The notes: generated from the sequence alone by a model not told the origin. A DNA stretch of 64,000 nucleotides from Stomoxys calcitrans (GCF_963082655.1 NC_081553.1:209662696-209726695), one strand, 5' to 3'. Positions 12,201 through 22,965 are shown, numbered from the stretch's first letter. Translations and numbers: made by a program.

Positions 12201-13255
12201 ATCCAATTTTCATCGGATTCTGATGAAATGGGGTTTACATATATACCCGAGGTGGTGGGTATCCATAGTTCGGCCCGGTCGAACTTAATGCCTTTTTACT
12301 TGTTTCTTTTTTTTAAGTATTTAGAGCGCACAACAAGCCGACTTGGGGCTTAGGTGTATGTCCATAGTGGCATGGGGTGGACTAACATCCGAACCCCCTT
12401 TTCAATCTAACCGAATCTTACCTAACATATTAGAGCTATATCCAAATTTGAACAGATTTGGTACAGTTTCAATTAATTATTTTGTGCAAAATATTCATTG
12501 GACCGATATTGTTATATACACAGATGGATATATGGATGGACGGGTGTGGCTAAATTAACTTAGTAAGTCAAAATGATTAAAAAGTATATGAGGTCACAAA
12601 TCATACTTTTACATATGGAAAAAACGAGATTATTATCTCCTCGCACCATGGTAATGATCATACAAATATGAATAAGCATAACATTTTGAATAATTGAAAG
12701 CCAAATATATATAAGAATAAAATACTGCAATGGTCATTTTGTTTAGATTTCAATAGTATTCTTAATATTTCATAAGGTTTTACTCACATTAATGGGGCAG
12801 CTGTGATTCAAATTGGTATACGGTGCAATGTACTGATACAAGCGTCTAAAAACTTTATTCGATTTACGGCTCTTTAGAAAGGCGCAACCATCCCAGCTAT
12901 TATTGAGCACTGTTATGGGAGAGCTAATTCCCAGTAGACCAACTTCAATTCTAAAATTGATATTCTTCATAGGCAGTTTGAGCATGCGTATTGCCAAGGA
13001 CAGTGACGGGCTGTTACGCATGCTAGTGTCCAGCTTGCACAAATCGAACTTGGCATATTCAGGATCAAAGGTAAGGCATTCGATTTGCTTCATCCTCAAT
13101 AGTCGGCAAGAAAACTGTGAAGATACGCAAACAGACACAGGCAAATGTAAATAAAAGTGAGAATAAAGTCTATCTTGGTCTAATCAAAGAAACCTTACCT
13201 CATGCATGACAAAGAAGAAAATGAATAGAGATTTAAAGATGGTAAGTTGTTGCAT
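9282..13255 (-). CDS. DUF1091-2: DUF1091 family protein with a 3.4-kb intron 2 and a frameshifted exon 3
   Basis: Exon 1 (13,199-13,255) encodes the signal peptide MQQLTIFKSLFIFFFVMHE, donor GTAAGG. Exon 2 (12,788-13,114; acceptor TTCACAG, donor GTGAGT) encodes the core with ECLTFDPEYAKFDLC, DGCAFLKSRKSN and NHSCPIN. The next compatible exon 3 is at 9,282-9,426 after acceptor TAATAG. It starts HDIY, then shows 4 extra bases ('atat') compared with its relatives; after them the family sequence (VTNLTIAAGG, GGEFVTKVEA) resumes in another frame. Exon 3 is 145 bp instead of 141. Two complete array elements fill intron 2. Pairing exon 2 with this exon 3 is inferred from order and strand. Either a sequencing error or a real C-terminal disruption would explain the shift. 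Likely secreted; function unknown. Confidence 0.7.
9540..10590 (+). mobile_element. Array element, family C, nearly complete, in intron 2 of DUF1091-2
   Basis: The left module has 'cttgtcattccgtttgcaac', 'aagtatatatattcttgg' and 'gtgtgtcgaaatcacgatag'. It is followed by about five units of about 165-175 bp ('gatatagctcccatataaac', 'gatttgacttcttgagccc', 'gttatgactttcaacaa'). The right end has 'ttttagcagaatccatggtg' and a 'ttcggcccg' palindrome remnant. Confidence 0.75.
10597..12310 (+). mobile_element. Array element, family D subtype, in intron 2 of DUF1091-2
   Basis: It begins 'tttatacccaccagcgtagg' with the 'gtcattccgtttgcaacaca' module. Seven to eight units of about 150-165 bp follow, with 'ccgataaagggtctgaagg', 'cataaaagctttatttttt' and 'taagcctcccgacatctgac'. 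It ends 'tatacccgaggtggtggg', 'ttcggcccggtcgaactt', 'ttttacttgttt'. Units resemble each other more than those in other family D copies, so the array appears to have expanded locally. Confidence 0.75.
12311..12430 (+). mobile_element. 3' tail of an RNase H-type non-LTR element (NLR-2)
   Basis: 'ggcatggggtggactaacat' followed by 'cttttcaatctaaccgaa' matches the end of the NLR-2 copy at about 19,810-19,858 ('ggcatggggcggattaatat', 'cttttcaacctaaccta'). Only the 3' tail is present, as expected for a 5'-truncated retrotransposition product. Confidence 0.5.
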
Positions 13256-14147
13256 ATTTGTTTACAATTTTCTTTCTTTGTTGCTTTTTTTTTGTCAAAC
13301 ATACGACAATCAATTATGATCACTGAAATTTATTTATGAATGTTTTTTTTTTTTTTTTAATTTTGACAGATTGTAGATATATTGCTTGTATTGAATTAAG
13401 GTTTGGACTACTTTTATCTGCTATGGTTAAATCCAAGCAAAACTATTTTTGTTTATTCCATAGATAGAGATATGGTTGACTTGTTGCAAATTTTTGGTAA
13501 TTGAGGACACCACTAATTGGTTGGGCACTTCAGAAGAGAAATAATAAAGCAGAAGACGGGAAGAGACACATAGATGTGCTTTTAAATATGAAAATTTAGA
13601 AAAAGAACAAACAATTTAAACCTTTTGTGTTTTTTTTATAATTTCTAAGGATAAGATTTTAAAAGCATAGCTCATTTCTGTATTTAAAACATTTAGATTG
13701 TTGATGGATGATAAAAATGTGCTTATATACTTAATGGCAGAGTTTAAAATGTTTAAGGATAACATTTTAAAAGCACTACCATTATGGAGTTTACTTGCAA
13801 AATGAGTCAATACTACATATAAAACATTTTTATTGTAGATAGCAATGTGCTTTAGTGGCAGCTTTGCTGGGTGCTGGGGCAGGAAAAGAGGGATATGAAG
13901 TAACTACCCTGAATGGCTTCAAATTGCTCTCTTTATGGACTCAAAGTATTACCAAAGATGGATTATTGTGGGAGCTATCAGGTTAATGATCGTTTCGAAC
14001 CATACTTAACACAGATGTTGAATGTCATAGGAGGATGACTTCATCGTTCAAAACTTTAGCCATAACGGTTAGGATTTATGTCCTCTAAAGGCTCAAGAAA
14101 TATAATAAGAAGATGTGTTTATAAGGAAGCTGTATCAAAACATGAGC
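12770..14147. repeat. Segmental duplication, copy 2 (DUF1091-2 and its upstream DNA)
   Basis: Partner of 4,960-6,541. It lacks the MITE of copy 1: 'ctcaagaaatataataag' is uninterrupted here. The exon 1 and exon 2 lengths (57 and 327 bp) and intron phases match copy 1. Confidence 0.85.
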
Positions 14148-14159
14148 TGATTTGGCCCA

Positions 14160-14276
14160 TTTACAATCTCAATCAACCTAGGTTAGGTTGAAAAGGGGGT
14201 GCAGATATTAATCCGTCCCATGCCACTATGGACATACATCTAAGCCAGTAGTCGGCTTGTAGTGCGCTCAAAATAC
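14160..14276 (-). mobile_element. 3' tail of an RNase H-type non-LTR element (NLR-2), inverted
   Basis: Reverse complement of the tail seen at 12,311-12,430: 'caacctaggttaggttgaaa', 'ccatgccactatggacatac' and 'agtcggcttgtagtgcgctc'. Confidence 0.5.
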
Positions 14277-15376
14277 AAAACAAGTAAAAACGTGCTTAGT
14301 TCGGCCGAGCCGAATCTTGGGAACCCACCACCATGAATTCTGCTAAAAATTTATATTTATATATAAAATAAAATTTGTTGAAGGGCATAATTTCAGTCTA
14401 CATATCAAACTTGTGTCAAACCAGGCGAACAAGGATGATCGAGAGACCAGCTTACATGGGAGCTATAATAGGTTATTGACCGATTTAGACCGTACTCGGC
14501 ACACTTGTAGGAAGTCATAACAGAACAGTATGTGTAAAATATCAGCCAAATTGGATGAAAATTGCGGCTTGTAAGGGCTCTAGAAGTCAAATCGGTTTAA
14601 ATGGGAGCTATATCAGGATCCTCACAGATTTCAACAGTACTTGGCACATATCTTGGGAGTCATAACAGAGCACTATGTGCAAAATTGCAGCCAAATCGGA
14701 TGAAAATTTAGGCTTCCAGGGGCTCAAGAAGTCAAATCGGGAGATTGGTTTATATGGGAGCATTATCAGGTTATAGGCCGATTTGGACCGTGCTTGACAC
14801 ACTTATTGAAAGTCATAACAGAACATTATATGCAAAATTTGCAGGGGCTCAAGAAGTCAAATCGGGAGATGGATTTACATGGGAGCTATATCAGGATCCT
14901 CACAGGTTTCAACAGTATTTGGCACATATCTTGGAAGTCATAACAGAACACTATGTGCAAAATTGCAGCCAAATCGGATGCAAAATGAAGCTTCCAGGGG
15001 CGGTTTATATGGGAGCATTATCAGGTTATAGGCCGATTTAGACCGTGCTTGACACACTTATTGAAAGTCATAACAGAACATTATATGCAAAATTTCAGCC
15101 AAATCGGATGAAAATTCAGGCTTCCAGGGGCTCAAGAAATCAAATCGGGAGATTGGTTTACATGGGAGCTATATCAGGTTATACATCGATCTGGACCGTA
15201 CTTGACACAGTTGTAAGAAGTCATAATAGAGCACCACGTGCAAAGTTTCTGCCAAATCAGACAGCAATTGAGGCTTATAAGGTCTCAAAAAATCAAATCG
15301 GAAGATCGGTTTATATGGTAGCTATATTAGATTCTTGACCGATTTGATTCGTACTTGTTATAGTTTTTGGAAGTTA
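14277..15376 (-). mobile_element. Array element, family C, inverted, interrupted by mariner
   Basis: It starts with the inverted palindrome end ('acaagtaaaaacgtgcttag', 'ttcggccgagccgaa', 'gggaacccaccaccatg'). About six units follow, with 'gtttatatgggagctatatc', 'ggttatagaccgattt' and 'agtcataacagaacactatg'. The array stops at 'ttttggaagttatt' where a mariner is inserted. The other end module does not follow the mariner, so the copy is incomplete. Confidence 0.75.
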
Positions 15377-16330
15377 TTGGGTTGCCCAAAAAGTAATTGT
15401 CGGTAATATAGTAGTAATATAGTCGGCGTTGACAAATTTTTTCAACGGCTTGTGACTCTGTAATTGCATTCTTTCTTCTGTCAGTTATCAGCTGTTACTT
15501 TTAGCTTGCTTTAGAAAAAAAGTGCTCAAAATTTTGTTTATATTTGTTTGCTTGGCGTCAATTTTAATATGGGTACCACATGTATTGAAAGAAATTCATT
15601 TAACAAACCGAATCAACGCTTGTGATATGCACCTTAAACGCAATGAATTCGATCCGGTTTTAAAGCGAATCATAACTGGAGATGAAAAATGGATTGTTTA
15701 CAACAACGTTAGTCGAAAACGATCATGGTCCAAGCATGGTGAACCAGCTCAAATCACTTCAAAGGCTGATATCCACCAAAAGAAGGTTATGCTGTCTGTT
15801 TGGTGGGATTGGAAGGGTGTGGTATATTTTGAGCTGCTTCCAAGGAACCAAACGATTAATTCGGATGTTTACTGTCAACAATTGGACAAATTGAATACAG
15901 CCATCAAGGAGAAGCGACCAGAATTGATCAATCGTAAAGGTGTCATATTCCACCAGGACAACGCTAGACCGCACACATCTTTGGTCACTCGCCAAAAACT
16001 GAGTGAGCTTGGCTGGGAACTTTTGATGCATCCACCATATAGCCCTGACCTTGCACCATCAGACTACCATTTATTTCGATCTTTGCAGAACTCCTTAAAT
16101 GGTAAAACTTTCGGCAATGATGAGGCTATAAAATCGCACTTGGTTCAGTTTTTTTTGCAGATAAAGGCCAGAAGTTCTATGAGCGTGGAATACTAAATTT
16201 GCCAGGAAGATGGCAAAAGGCTATCGAACAAAATGGCAATTATATATTTGATAAAATTCATTCTAAGTTTTATTAAAAAATGCATTTACTTTCTTTTAAA
16301 AAATCCGCAATTACTTTTTGGGCAACCCAA
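15377..16330 (+). mobile_element. mariner transposon, internally deleted, with TA flanks
   Basis: The left end 'ttgggttgcccaaaaagtaa' and right end 'ttactttttgggcaacccaa' form the terminal inverted repeats, flanked by TA. At 954 bp it is shorter than a typical mariner of about 1.3 kb; the missing part is the 5' coding region (DNA-binding domain). It is the only copy in the window that keeps transposase coding sequence and is the natural parent type of the MITEs listed here. Confidence 0.93.
15540..16276 (+). pseudogene. mariner transposase, C-terminal two thirds (DD34D), frameshifted
   Basis: Mariner transposase cuts and pastes DNA at TA sites in the nucleus. The reading frame keeps the catalytic triad: D in ITGDEKW (15,681), D in FHQDNARPH (15,957) and D in YSPDLAPSDYH (16,062). 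There are 34 residues between the second and third D. WVPHELKEIH-like linker text (here WVPHVLKEIH) is present near the start, but the helix-turn-helix region upstream is absent, and the apparent start methionine is an artefact of the deletion. A T-run at 16,148-16,156 shifts the frame; the family C-terminus (FYERGI, NGNYIFDK) continues in the other frame to a stop at 16,274-16,276. It cannot encode an active enzyme. The mariner subfamily was not resolved. Confidence 0.9.
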
Positions 16331-16332
16331 TA

Positions 16333-16480
16333 CATTGTACTTCGTAGTACCTAAACTTATGAATATCACCAGATTTATCCAGGGCCCAGGACCCAAGACC
16401 AACATTCGGGGAAATTTCATGATTCTTTCAACTTTAGCCGTTTGTGCTGGGCGATGATCAGTCAGACAGTCAGTTACGCA
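16333..16480 (-). repeat. Dispersed repeat, family F fragment
   Basis: 'gtacttcgtagtacctaaac', 'cccaagaccaacattcgggg' and 'ttagccgtttgtgctgggcg' match reversed sequence at about 45,270-45,370 and direct sequence at about 61,040-61,200. No coding potential seen. Confidence 0.5.
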
Positions 16481-16659
16481 ACCCTTATATAGGTATAGAG
16501 AGATAGCCCTATCTGTGAAGTTTAAGATCTTTTGCTATTTAATTGTGTATGCAGATACTTCAATAAATTACAACATACAAATTTAAGCACATTGCAAAGT
16601 AAAAAGCTCTATTTGGGGAGAGAACAAACACAAAGTGTAACAATACATACATCAATATA

Positions 16660-16896
16660 TTGGGTTGCCCAAAAAGTAATTGCGGATTGTTCATATAGTT
16701 GGCGTTGACAAATTTTTTCACAACTTGTGACTCTGTAATTGCATTCTTTCTTCTGTCAGTTATCAGCTGTTACTTTTAGCTTGCTTTAGAAAAAAAGTGT
16801 AAAAAAAGTATATTTGATTAAAGTTCATTCTAAGTTTTATTAAAAATGCATTTACTTTCTTTTAAAAAATCCGCAATTACTTTTTGGGCAACCCAA
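16660..16896 (+). mobile_element. mariner-derived MITE, 237 bp, with paralogous empty site
   Basis: Full-length MITE with intact inverted ends and TA on both sides. The paralogous position near 24,061-24,070 reads 'cgatatattaacatag' without the element, so insertion followed the 3/4 duplication. Confidence 0.93.
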
Positions 16897-16986
16897 TAGT
16901 AACATAGTATAAATTGTTCATAAATCATAAATTGTACATCCACCGATTGACAAAAATAAATTTGAATAGCCATTGATTGTTATGCT

Positions 16987-17537
16987 TCAATAGCCCGATC
17001 TGATTTCCATGTTAACTCGCTTTTTTCCATCTACAGTGGCTTCAATTTTTGTGACAATTTCACCATGAACCAAGGATAAAAATGAATCACCCTGAACCAC
17101 ACTTAGATTTTTTACATAAATATCATGCTGTAAGCAGAAATGGTAAATGTTTAAGTTTAGTTGATCTCTCTGAGCAGTGTTTTCGAATTCGCTAGAGTGT
17201 CCCATTAACTTACCTTGTAAGGACAACCATGATTTAAATTGGTGTAGGGCGCTATGTATTGATACAAACGTCCCACTGCCTTATTCGATTTTCGACTTTT
17301 CAAAAACGCACAAGCATCAAAGGTGCTATTAACCACCGTCAGTGCTTGGGGTCCCGCAAGGCCCACTGTTATCCTCAAGTTAAGATTCGTTAAGGGTATC
17401 TTAAGCAATCTTATTACTATGGATAAGGTAGGGTTGTTCTCCAAGTTTGGAGCCAGTTCGCAACTACCAAAGTTTACATATTTCGGATCAAAAGTTTCAC
17501 ATTTGATGTTCCTCATTGTAAATTTGCCGCAATAACA
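16987..17537 (-). pseudogene. DUF1091-3: DUF1091 copy lacking its signal-peptide exon
   Basis: Exon 2 (17,214-17,537; acceptor GCTTAG, donor GTAAGT) encodes 108 codons with KCETFDPKYVNFGSC, CAFLKSRKSN and NHGCPYK. Exon 3 (16,987-17,127; acceptor TGCTTACAG) encodes HDIYVKNLSV through EIRSGY and a stop. Both are open. In the duplicate DUF1091-4, exon 1 lies just upstream. Here about 88 bp holding exon 1 and its 5' leader are replaced by 8 bp ('attacccc'), leaving no in-frame signal peptide. Without another upstream exon the product could not be secreted, so this is called a pseudogene. The exon 2 protein differs from copy 4 by about six residues, three of them clustered in the DPKYVNF segment. 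Confidence 0.8.
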
Positions 17538-17857
17538 CTAAGCCGCGAAAACCAAAGGTGAGCATGATGAGATATAAGGAAATGATTTACATTACCCCAT
17601 TACCCCCTACTTTGGTTATTTAGTGAACTCTAAAATGGAAAATTCTGAAATCTTTCCATCTGCTTCAGTACAAGCAGCTATTAATATTTAGCTTAAATAC
17701 TTTAATTGGCTATGACAGAACCTTTGTTCCACGAAATCTGAAAGGTAATCTTGTTTTGTAAGTTAAAAATTGATTTACAATTGAGAAATCACCAATGGGA
17801 ATAATGATTCTATTGAGATCTCGCTCTCCTTTCAAATGGGGTTAAAGTACGTGAAAC

Positions 17858-18570
17858 AAGTAAAGGCGTGCTAAGTTCGGCCGGGGCCAAACCACCACCA
17901 TGGATTCTGCTAAAAATTTATACAAAATAAATTTTGGTTTGGTTATTTTATTCTACACACCAAACTTCCGTCGAACCAGCAAAAATGAAAGCTCTAGGAA
18001 TTGAAAAAGGATGATCGAGAGACCGGTTTACATGGGAGCTCTATCAGGTTATAGACCATTTTGGACCGTACTTAATACAATTGTTGAAAGTCATAACAGA
18101 ACACTATGTGCACAATTTCAGCCAAATCGGACATCGAACAAAATTGAGGCTTCCAGGGGCTCAAGAAGTCAAATCGGGAGACCGGTTTTTATATGGGAGC
18201 TGTGTCAGGTTATAGACCTATTTGAACCGTACTTTACACACTAGTTGGAAGTCATAACAGAACACTATGTGCAAAACTTCAGCCAAATTGGATGAAAATT
18301 GCGACTTCCAGGAGCTCAAGAAGTCAAATCGGGAGATCGGTTTATATGGGAGCTATGTCAGGTTATAAACCGATTTGAACCGTACTTGGCACAGTTGTTG
18401 AAAGTCGTAACAAAACACCACATGCAAAGTTTCAGCCAAATCGGATCAAAATTAAGGCTTCGAGGGTTCAAGAAGTCAGCTATATCAGTTTATAGACCGT
18501 TTCGAACCGTATTTGGTACAGTTGTTGAAAGTCATAACGGAACACCACATGCAAAGTTTCAGCCAAATGT
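17858..18570 (-). mobile_element. Array element, family C, inverted, truncated
   Basis: It begins 'acaagtaaaggcgtgctaag' and 'ttcggccggggcc', then 'accaccaccatggattctgc', then about four units with 'gtttacatgggagctctatc' and 'cgggagatcggtttatatgg'. It ends abruptly within 'aagtttcagccaaatg', where NLR-2 begins. NLR-2 therefore inserted into, or replaced, the array. Confidence 0.75.
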
Positions 18571-18575
18571 CGGAA

Positions 18576-19860
18576 AGTGGCGCAAGGCACGCCACAGGGG
18601 GGCATTTTATCGCCACTCCTATGGGTGACCACCACAAATGACCTATTACGGATGCTAACTGAGGAGGGATTTGAACCCGTCTGCTACGCAGACCATTTTA
18701 TAATACTTCTAAGGGGTAAGGATCGGAATGAGCTATGCAAAAGGGCCGAAAGGGTCTTGCATATGGCATATGACTGGGCTAGACTCAGAGGTCTCAATGT
18801 TAACCCAGAGAAGACTGAAATATGTCTGTTCACGAGGAAGACGAAGGTGGTCGAATTTAATGCACCCCTGTTCTTCAATAAGACGATTTCGATATCTGAC
18901 AAGGTCCAATACTTAGGTGTGATCTTGGACAGAAATCTTTTATGGATCACATTCAGGAGCGTACTGAGAAGGCTCACAGATGTTGGGCACTACGTAGACG
19001 GGCAGTAGGCTCAAAATGGGGCCTGAATCCCAGAATAGTCCAATGGCTTTTCAGTATCATGATTAGACCAATACTTACAAACTCCTCAGTAGTTTGGTAG
19101 ACTGATATGGAGAAAAAGTGCAACATAAGGACCATACAACAGGTTCAGAGAACATGTTGTCTTAGCACAGTGCCACTAAGGCACTGAGGACTATTCTAAA
19201 TTTCCGACAGATTGACCTACAGATTAAGTGTGAGGCAGCCACTGAGGCTATGAGACTTAAGGCGATGGGAGAATGGATTGAGGATGGGAGCAGCTCATAC
19301 CATCGCGGTATAATCGAGGCGACGATAGGAAACCTGAAAGAAAGGGAAGAGCTTTCCAATTGGATACCTGAGATGAACCTTGAAGTCGAGTGCGAGGTAC
19401 TGTTGCCATCGGCACAGCCTTGGATTGGCGGAACCATAGTATTGCCATCTGGAAGATCATTTTACACGGATGGATCAAAGCTAGAGGACAGAGTGGGCCT
19501 AAGGGTCTACATTGAGAACCCGGAGACTGAGATCTGTTTAAGACTGCCTGACCATAATACGGTGCTGCAGGCGAAGATCCGGGCGATCGCGGAATGCGTG
19601 AAATAGTATGGTGCTTACGCGAGAACGTCGAGTGTGAACATCTATACCGACAGTAAAATAGCCATAAGGGCAATAACAACTAGGAGGGTAAGGTCACGAA
19701 CAGTCTTGCTGTGTAAGAAGAAGATTAACGCCTTCTTTGAGGATGATAAAATCCGCATAGTTTCGGTGCCAGGCCATAATGGAGTAAGAGGGAATGAAAG
19801 GGCAGACGATTTGGCATGGGGCGGATTAATATCCACACCCTCTTTTCAACCTAACCTAGG
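18576..19860 (+). mobile_element. NLR-2: non-LTR retrotransposon remnant with RT and RNase H
   Basis: Reverse transcriptase and RNase H remnants of an I/Loa/Outcast-like group (only some non-LTR clades carry RNase H). From about 18,577 the frame shows AQGTPQGGILSPLLW, an active-site box reading YADH instead of YADD, then GLNVNPEKTEICLFTRK and YLGVILD. Further frames give SFYTDGSKLED (about 19,460) and IYTDSKIAIRA, then GHNGVRGNERADDLA (about 19,780), the RNase H signature. Stops and frameshifts separate the blocks, and the 5' half is missing. RNase H joins the 3' tail directly at 'ttggcatgggg', pointing to an internal deletion. Not functional. Confidence 0.85.
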
Positions 19861-20470
19861 GTATTTAGGCCTTAAAACATTCATTTATTGCCAGATTTCA
19901 ATGAAAATTGTAAACAGTGAGTACAGGAAGAATTCCTGTCAAATGTGGTCCAGATCGGACTATATTTGGATATAGCTGTCATATAGACCGATCTCCCAAT
20001 TTAGTGTATTGATCCTATAAAGGGAACATTTTTCATTCGATTTCGATAAAATTTGGCATATTGAGTTCTGGTAGACCCCCTACACCTATTTGTGGAATGT
20101 AAGCCAGATCGGACCATATTTGGATATAGCTGCCATGTAGACCGATCTTTCGACATAGAGTATTGAACTCATACGATGAGCATTTTTCATCCGATTTCGA
20201 TGAAATTTGATACGGTGTGTTTTAGTCTTTCTTTCTCTTTCTTGTTAAATGTGGTTTAGATCGCATCATATTTGGATATAGCTGCCATATAGACTGATCT
20301 CCCGATATAGGGTATTGAGCCCATAAAAGTCGTATTTTTCATCCGATTTTGATGAAATTTAAAGCAGTATGCTATGGTACCTTATTTTTACACCTTTTTG
20401 TTGAATATCGTCCAGATTGGACCATATTTGGAAATAACTGTCATATAGATCGATTTCCCGATATCGAAAA
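19861..20470 (+). repeat. Family D array fragment
   Basis: Four units of about 150 bp with 'gatatagctgccatatagac', 'atttttcatccgatttcgat' and 'gatatagggtattgagccc'. Neither end module is seen. It follows NLR-2 directly. Confidence 0.65.
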
Positions 20471-20720
20471 TCTATTATCTTATATATAAAAATCAATTCG
20501 TGTTTGTTTATTTGTTTGTTTGTCTGTTCCATATAGACTCAAAAAAGGCTGAACCGATTTTCTTGACATTTTCACAGATGGTGCATAATGATCCCGTGGT
20601 GAAAATAGGGAACTACGTTTTTTGATATCTGAAGGGGGGGTGAACCCTCCCCCTTACGCTAATTTTCAGAAACGCCTGATCCCGAAGGTGGGTGGTGCGA
20701 TTTAAGCGAAATTTTGTCTG
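20471..20720 (+). repeat. Family B leader block
   Basis: 'tatataaaaatcaattcgtg', 'gtttgtctgttccatataga' and 'ctgaaccgattttcttgac' introduce the long family B array to the right. This is the best-preserved leader of the family here. Confidence 0.6.
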
Positions 20721-21425
20721 CTCTCTCATAGTAAACTACTAACACAAATTTGGATGGGTTACCTAGGGGGGCGGCCCCACCCCCGAAACCTATCAAATAT
20801 ACTTTGTGTGCTCTCTCATAGTAACCTGAAAGCACAAATTTGGATAGGGCACCTAGGGGGACCGCCCCATCCCCAAAATAATCAAATATATTTTGTGTGC
20901 TCTCTCATAGTAACCTGCAAGCACAAATTTGGATAGGGCACCTAGGGGGGCCGCCCCACCCCACCCTCAAAACCTATCAAATATATTTTGTGTGCTCTCT
21001 CATAGCAACCTACTAACACAAATTTGGATGGGGTACCTAGGGGGGCCGCCCCACCCCCAAAACCTATCAAATATATTTTGTGTGCTCTCTCATAATAAAC
21101 TACTAACACAAATTTGGATGGGGTACCTAGGGGGGCCGCCCCATCCCCAAAACCTATTAAATATATTTTGTGTGCTCTCTCATAGTAACCTACAAACACA
21201 AATTTGGATGGGGTACCTAGGAGGGCCGCCCCACCCCCAAAACCTATCAAATATATTTTGTGTGCTCTCTCATAGTAACCTACAAGCACAAATTTGGATG
21301 GGGAACCTAGAGGGGCCGCCCCATCCCCAAAACCTATCAAATATATTTTGTGTGCTCTCTCATAGTAACCTACAAGCACAAATTTGAATAGGGCACCTAG
21401 GGGGGGCTGCCCCACCCCCAAAACC
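20721..21425 (+). repeat. 90-bp tandem array (about 8 units)
   Basis: 'ctctctcatagtaacc' recurs every 90 bp, at about 20,721, 20,811, 20,900, 20,995, 21,085, 21,175, 21,265 and 21,355. Each unit also has 'acaaatttggatggggtacc', 'taggggggccgccccacccc' and 'aacctatcaaatatattttg'. Because 90 is a multiple of 3, stop-free frames of more than 150 codons run on both strands. They are repeat artefacts. The low divergence between units points to recent expansion. Confidence 0.92.
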
Positions 21426-22765
21426 TATCAAACATATATATGACCCAATCACGACAATATGGGACTCAAATGAAATGTATTTAAGAGTAGAAAACGTATC
21501 TGATATCCAATTGTTGGATAAAGTGTTTGGGGGACCAACCCAACCCCCAAAACACCCCTTAATGTGACATATTTACCCACAAGGGCAATATGGGACTCAA
21601 ATGCGAGTAGATTACGAATTTGATATACAAATGTGGGACCAAGTTTATGGGGGTCCACCCATTCCCCAAAATACCCCCCAAACAGGACTTATTTACTGAT
21701 CATGGCAATATGGGGCTCACATAAAAGGTATTTGGGTGTAGAATACGAATCTGATATCCAAATGGTGGACCAATTCGTGGGGGGCCCACTCGTCCACAAA
21801 AACACCCCACAAAGGGGTCAAATTTACGACCATAGCAATATGGGGCTCAAATGAAAACCCACAAAATACCCCGTAATCGGACATATTTACCCGCAATGGC
21901 AAAATGGACCCAAATGAATGGTATTTGCGAGTAGATTACCAATTTGATATACAAATGTGGGTCCACCCCTTCCCCAAAATACCTCCCAAACTACCTCCCA
22001 AACAGGACTTATTTACTAATCATGGCTATATGGGGCTCACATAAAAGGTATTTGGGTGTAGAATACGAATCTGATATCCAAGTGTTGGACCAATTCGTGG
22101 GGGCCCACCCCTCCCCAAAAAACACCCCCAAAGGGGGCAAATTTGCAACCATAGCAATATGGGGCTCAAATGAAAAGTCGAATCTGATATCCAAATGTTG
22201 GACCAATTCGTGGACCCCCCACCCCTCCACAAAAACACCCCACAAAGGGGGCAAATTTACGACCATAGCAATATGGGGCTCAAATGAAAACCCCCAAAAC
22301 ACCCCTTAATGGGACATATTTACCCACAAGGGCAATATGGGACTCAAATGAATGGTATTTGCGAGTAGATTACGAATTTGATATACAAATGTGGGACCAA
22401 GTTTATGGGGGTCCATCCCTTCCCCAAAATACCCCCCAAACAGGACTTATTTACTGATCATGGCAATATAGGGCTCACATAAAAGGTATTTGGGTATAGA
22501 ATACGAACGTGATATCCAAATGGTGGACACCCCACCCCTCCCCAAAAACACCCCCCAAAGGGGGCAAATTTACAACCATTGCAATATGGGGCTCAAATGA
22601 AAAGTCTTTGGAAGTAAAGTACGAATCTAATATCAATATTCGGGAAAAAGTGTCTATGGGGCCACCCCACCCCCATAAATCCACCCAAATAAGACGTATT
22701 TGATGACCATTGCAATATGGGACTCAAATTAAAGATATTTTATAGTAGAATAAACATCTGATATA
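21426..22765 (+). repeat. Family B array, continued
   Basis: Degenerate units with 'caatatggggctcaaatgaa', 'gaatctgatatccaaatg' and 'caaaacaccccccaaaggg'. A longer block is repeated: 'actgatcatggcaatatggg' near 21,695 and similar text near 22,010 and 22,450, so higher-order duplication of several units occurred. Confidence 0.75.
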
Positions 22766-22965
22766 TTGGGTTGCCCAAAAAGTAATTGCGGATTTTTTAA
22801 AAGAAAGTAAATGCATTTTTAATAAAGCTTAGAATGAGCTTTAATCAAATATACTTTTTTTACACTTTTTTTCTACTGCAAGCTAGAGCTAAAGAGTCAA
22901 AAGCTGAGAAAAATTTGTCAACGCCGACTATATGAAAAATCCGCAATTACTTTTTGGGCAACCCT
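22766..22965 (-). mobile_element. mariner-derived MITE, ~200 bp, inside family B array
   Basis: The left end 'ttgggttgcccaaaaagtaa' is followed by the mariner 3' end in reverse, then the 5' end in reverse ('caacgccgactatatgaaaa'). It is shorter than the 237-bp form because of an internal deletion; the right end reads 'gggcaacccta'. It splits the array, so it is younger than the array. Confidence 0.9.

Larger units (their letters stand above)
16560..17850. repeat. Segmental duplication, copy 1 (DUF1091-3 region)
   Basis: Matches 23,980-25,082 over the whole gene and both flanks, for example 'tttaagcacattgcaa', 'aattgttcataaatcataaa' and 'ggaaatgatttacattaccc'. A MITE at 16,660-16,896 is present only in this copy, and a deletion at about 17,599-17,606 removed exon 1. 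Confidence 0.88.

Noticed and set aside
18576..19860. Functional reverse transcriptase gene
   Set aside because: The active-site box is YADH, the frame is broken several times, and the 5' half is missing.
20929..21421. Open frames of 152 and 159 codons on opposite strands that could look like a repeat protein
   Set aside because: Both frames follow the 90-bp repeat period (a multiple of 3), show no domain, and mirror each other.
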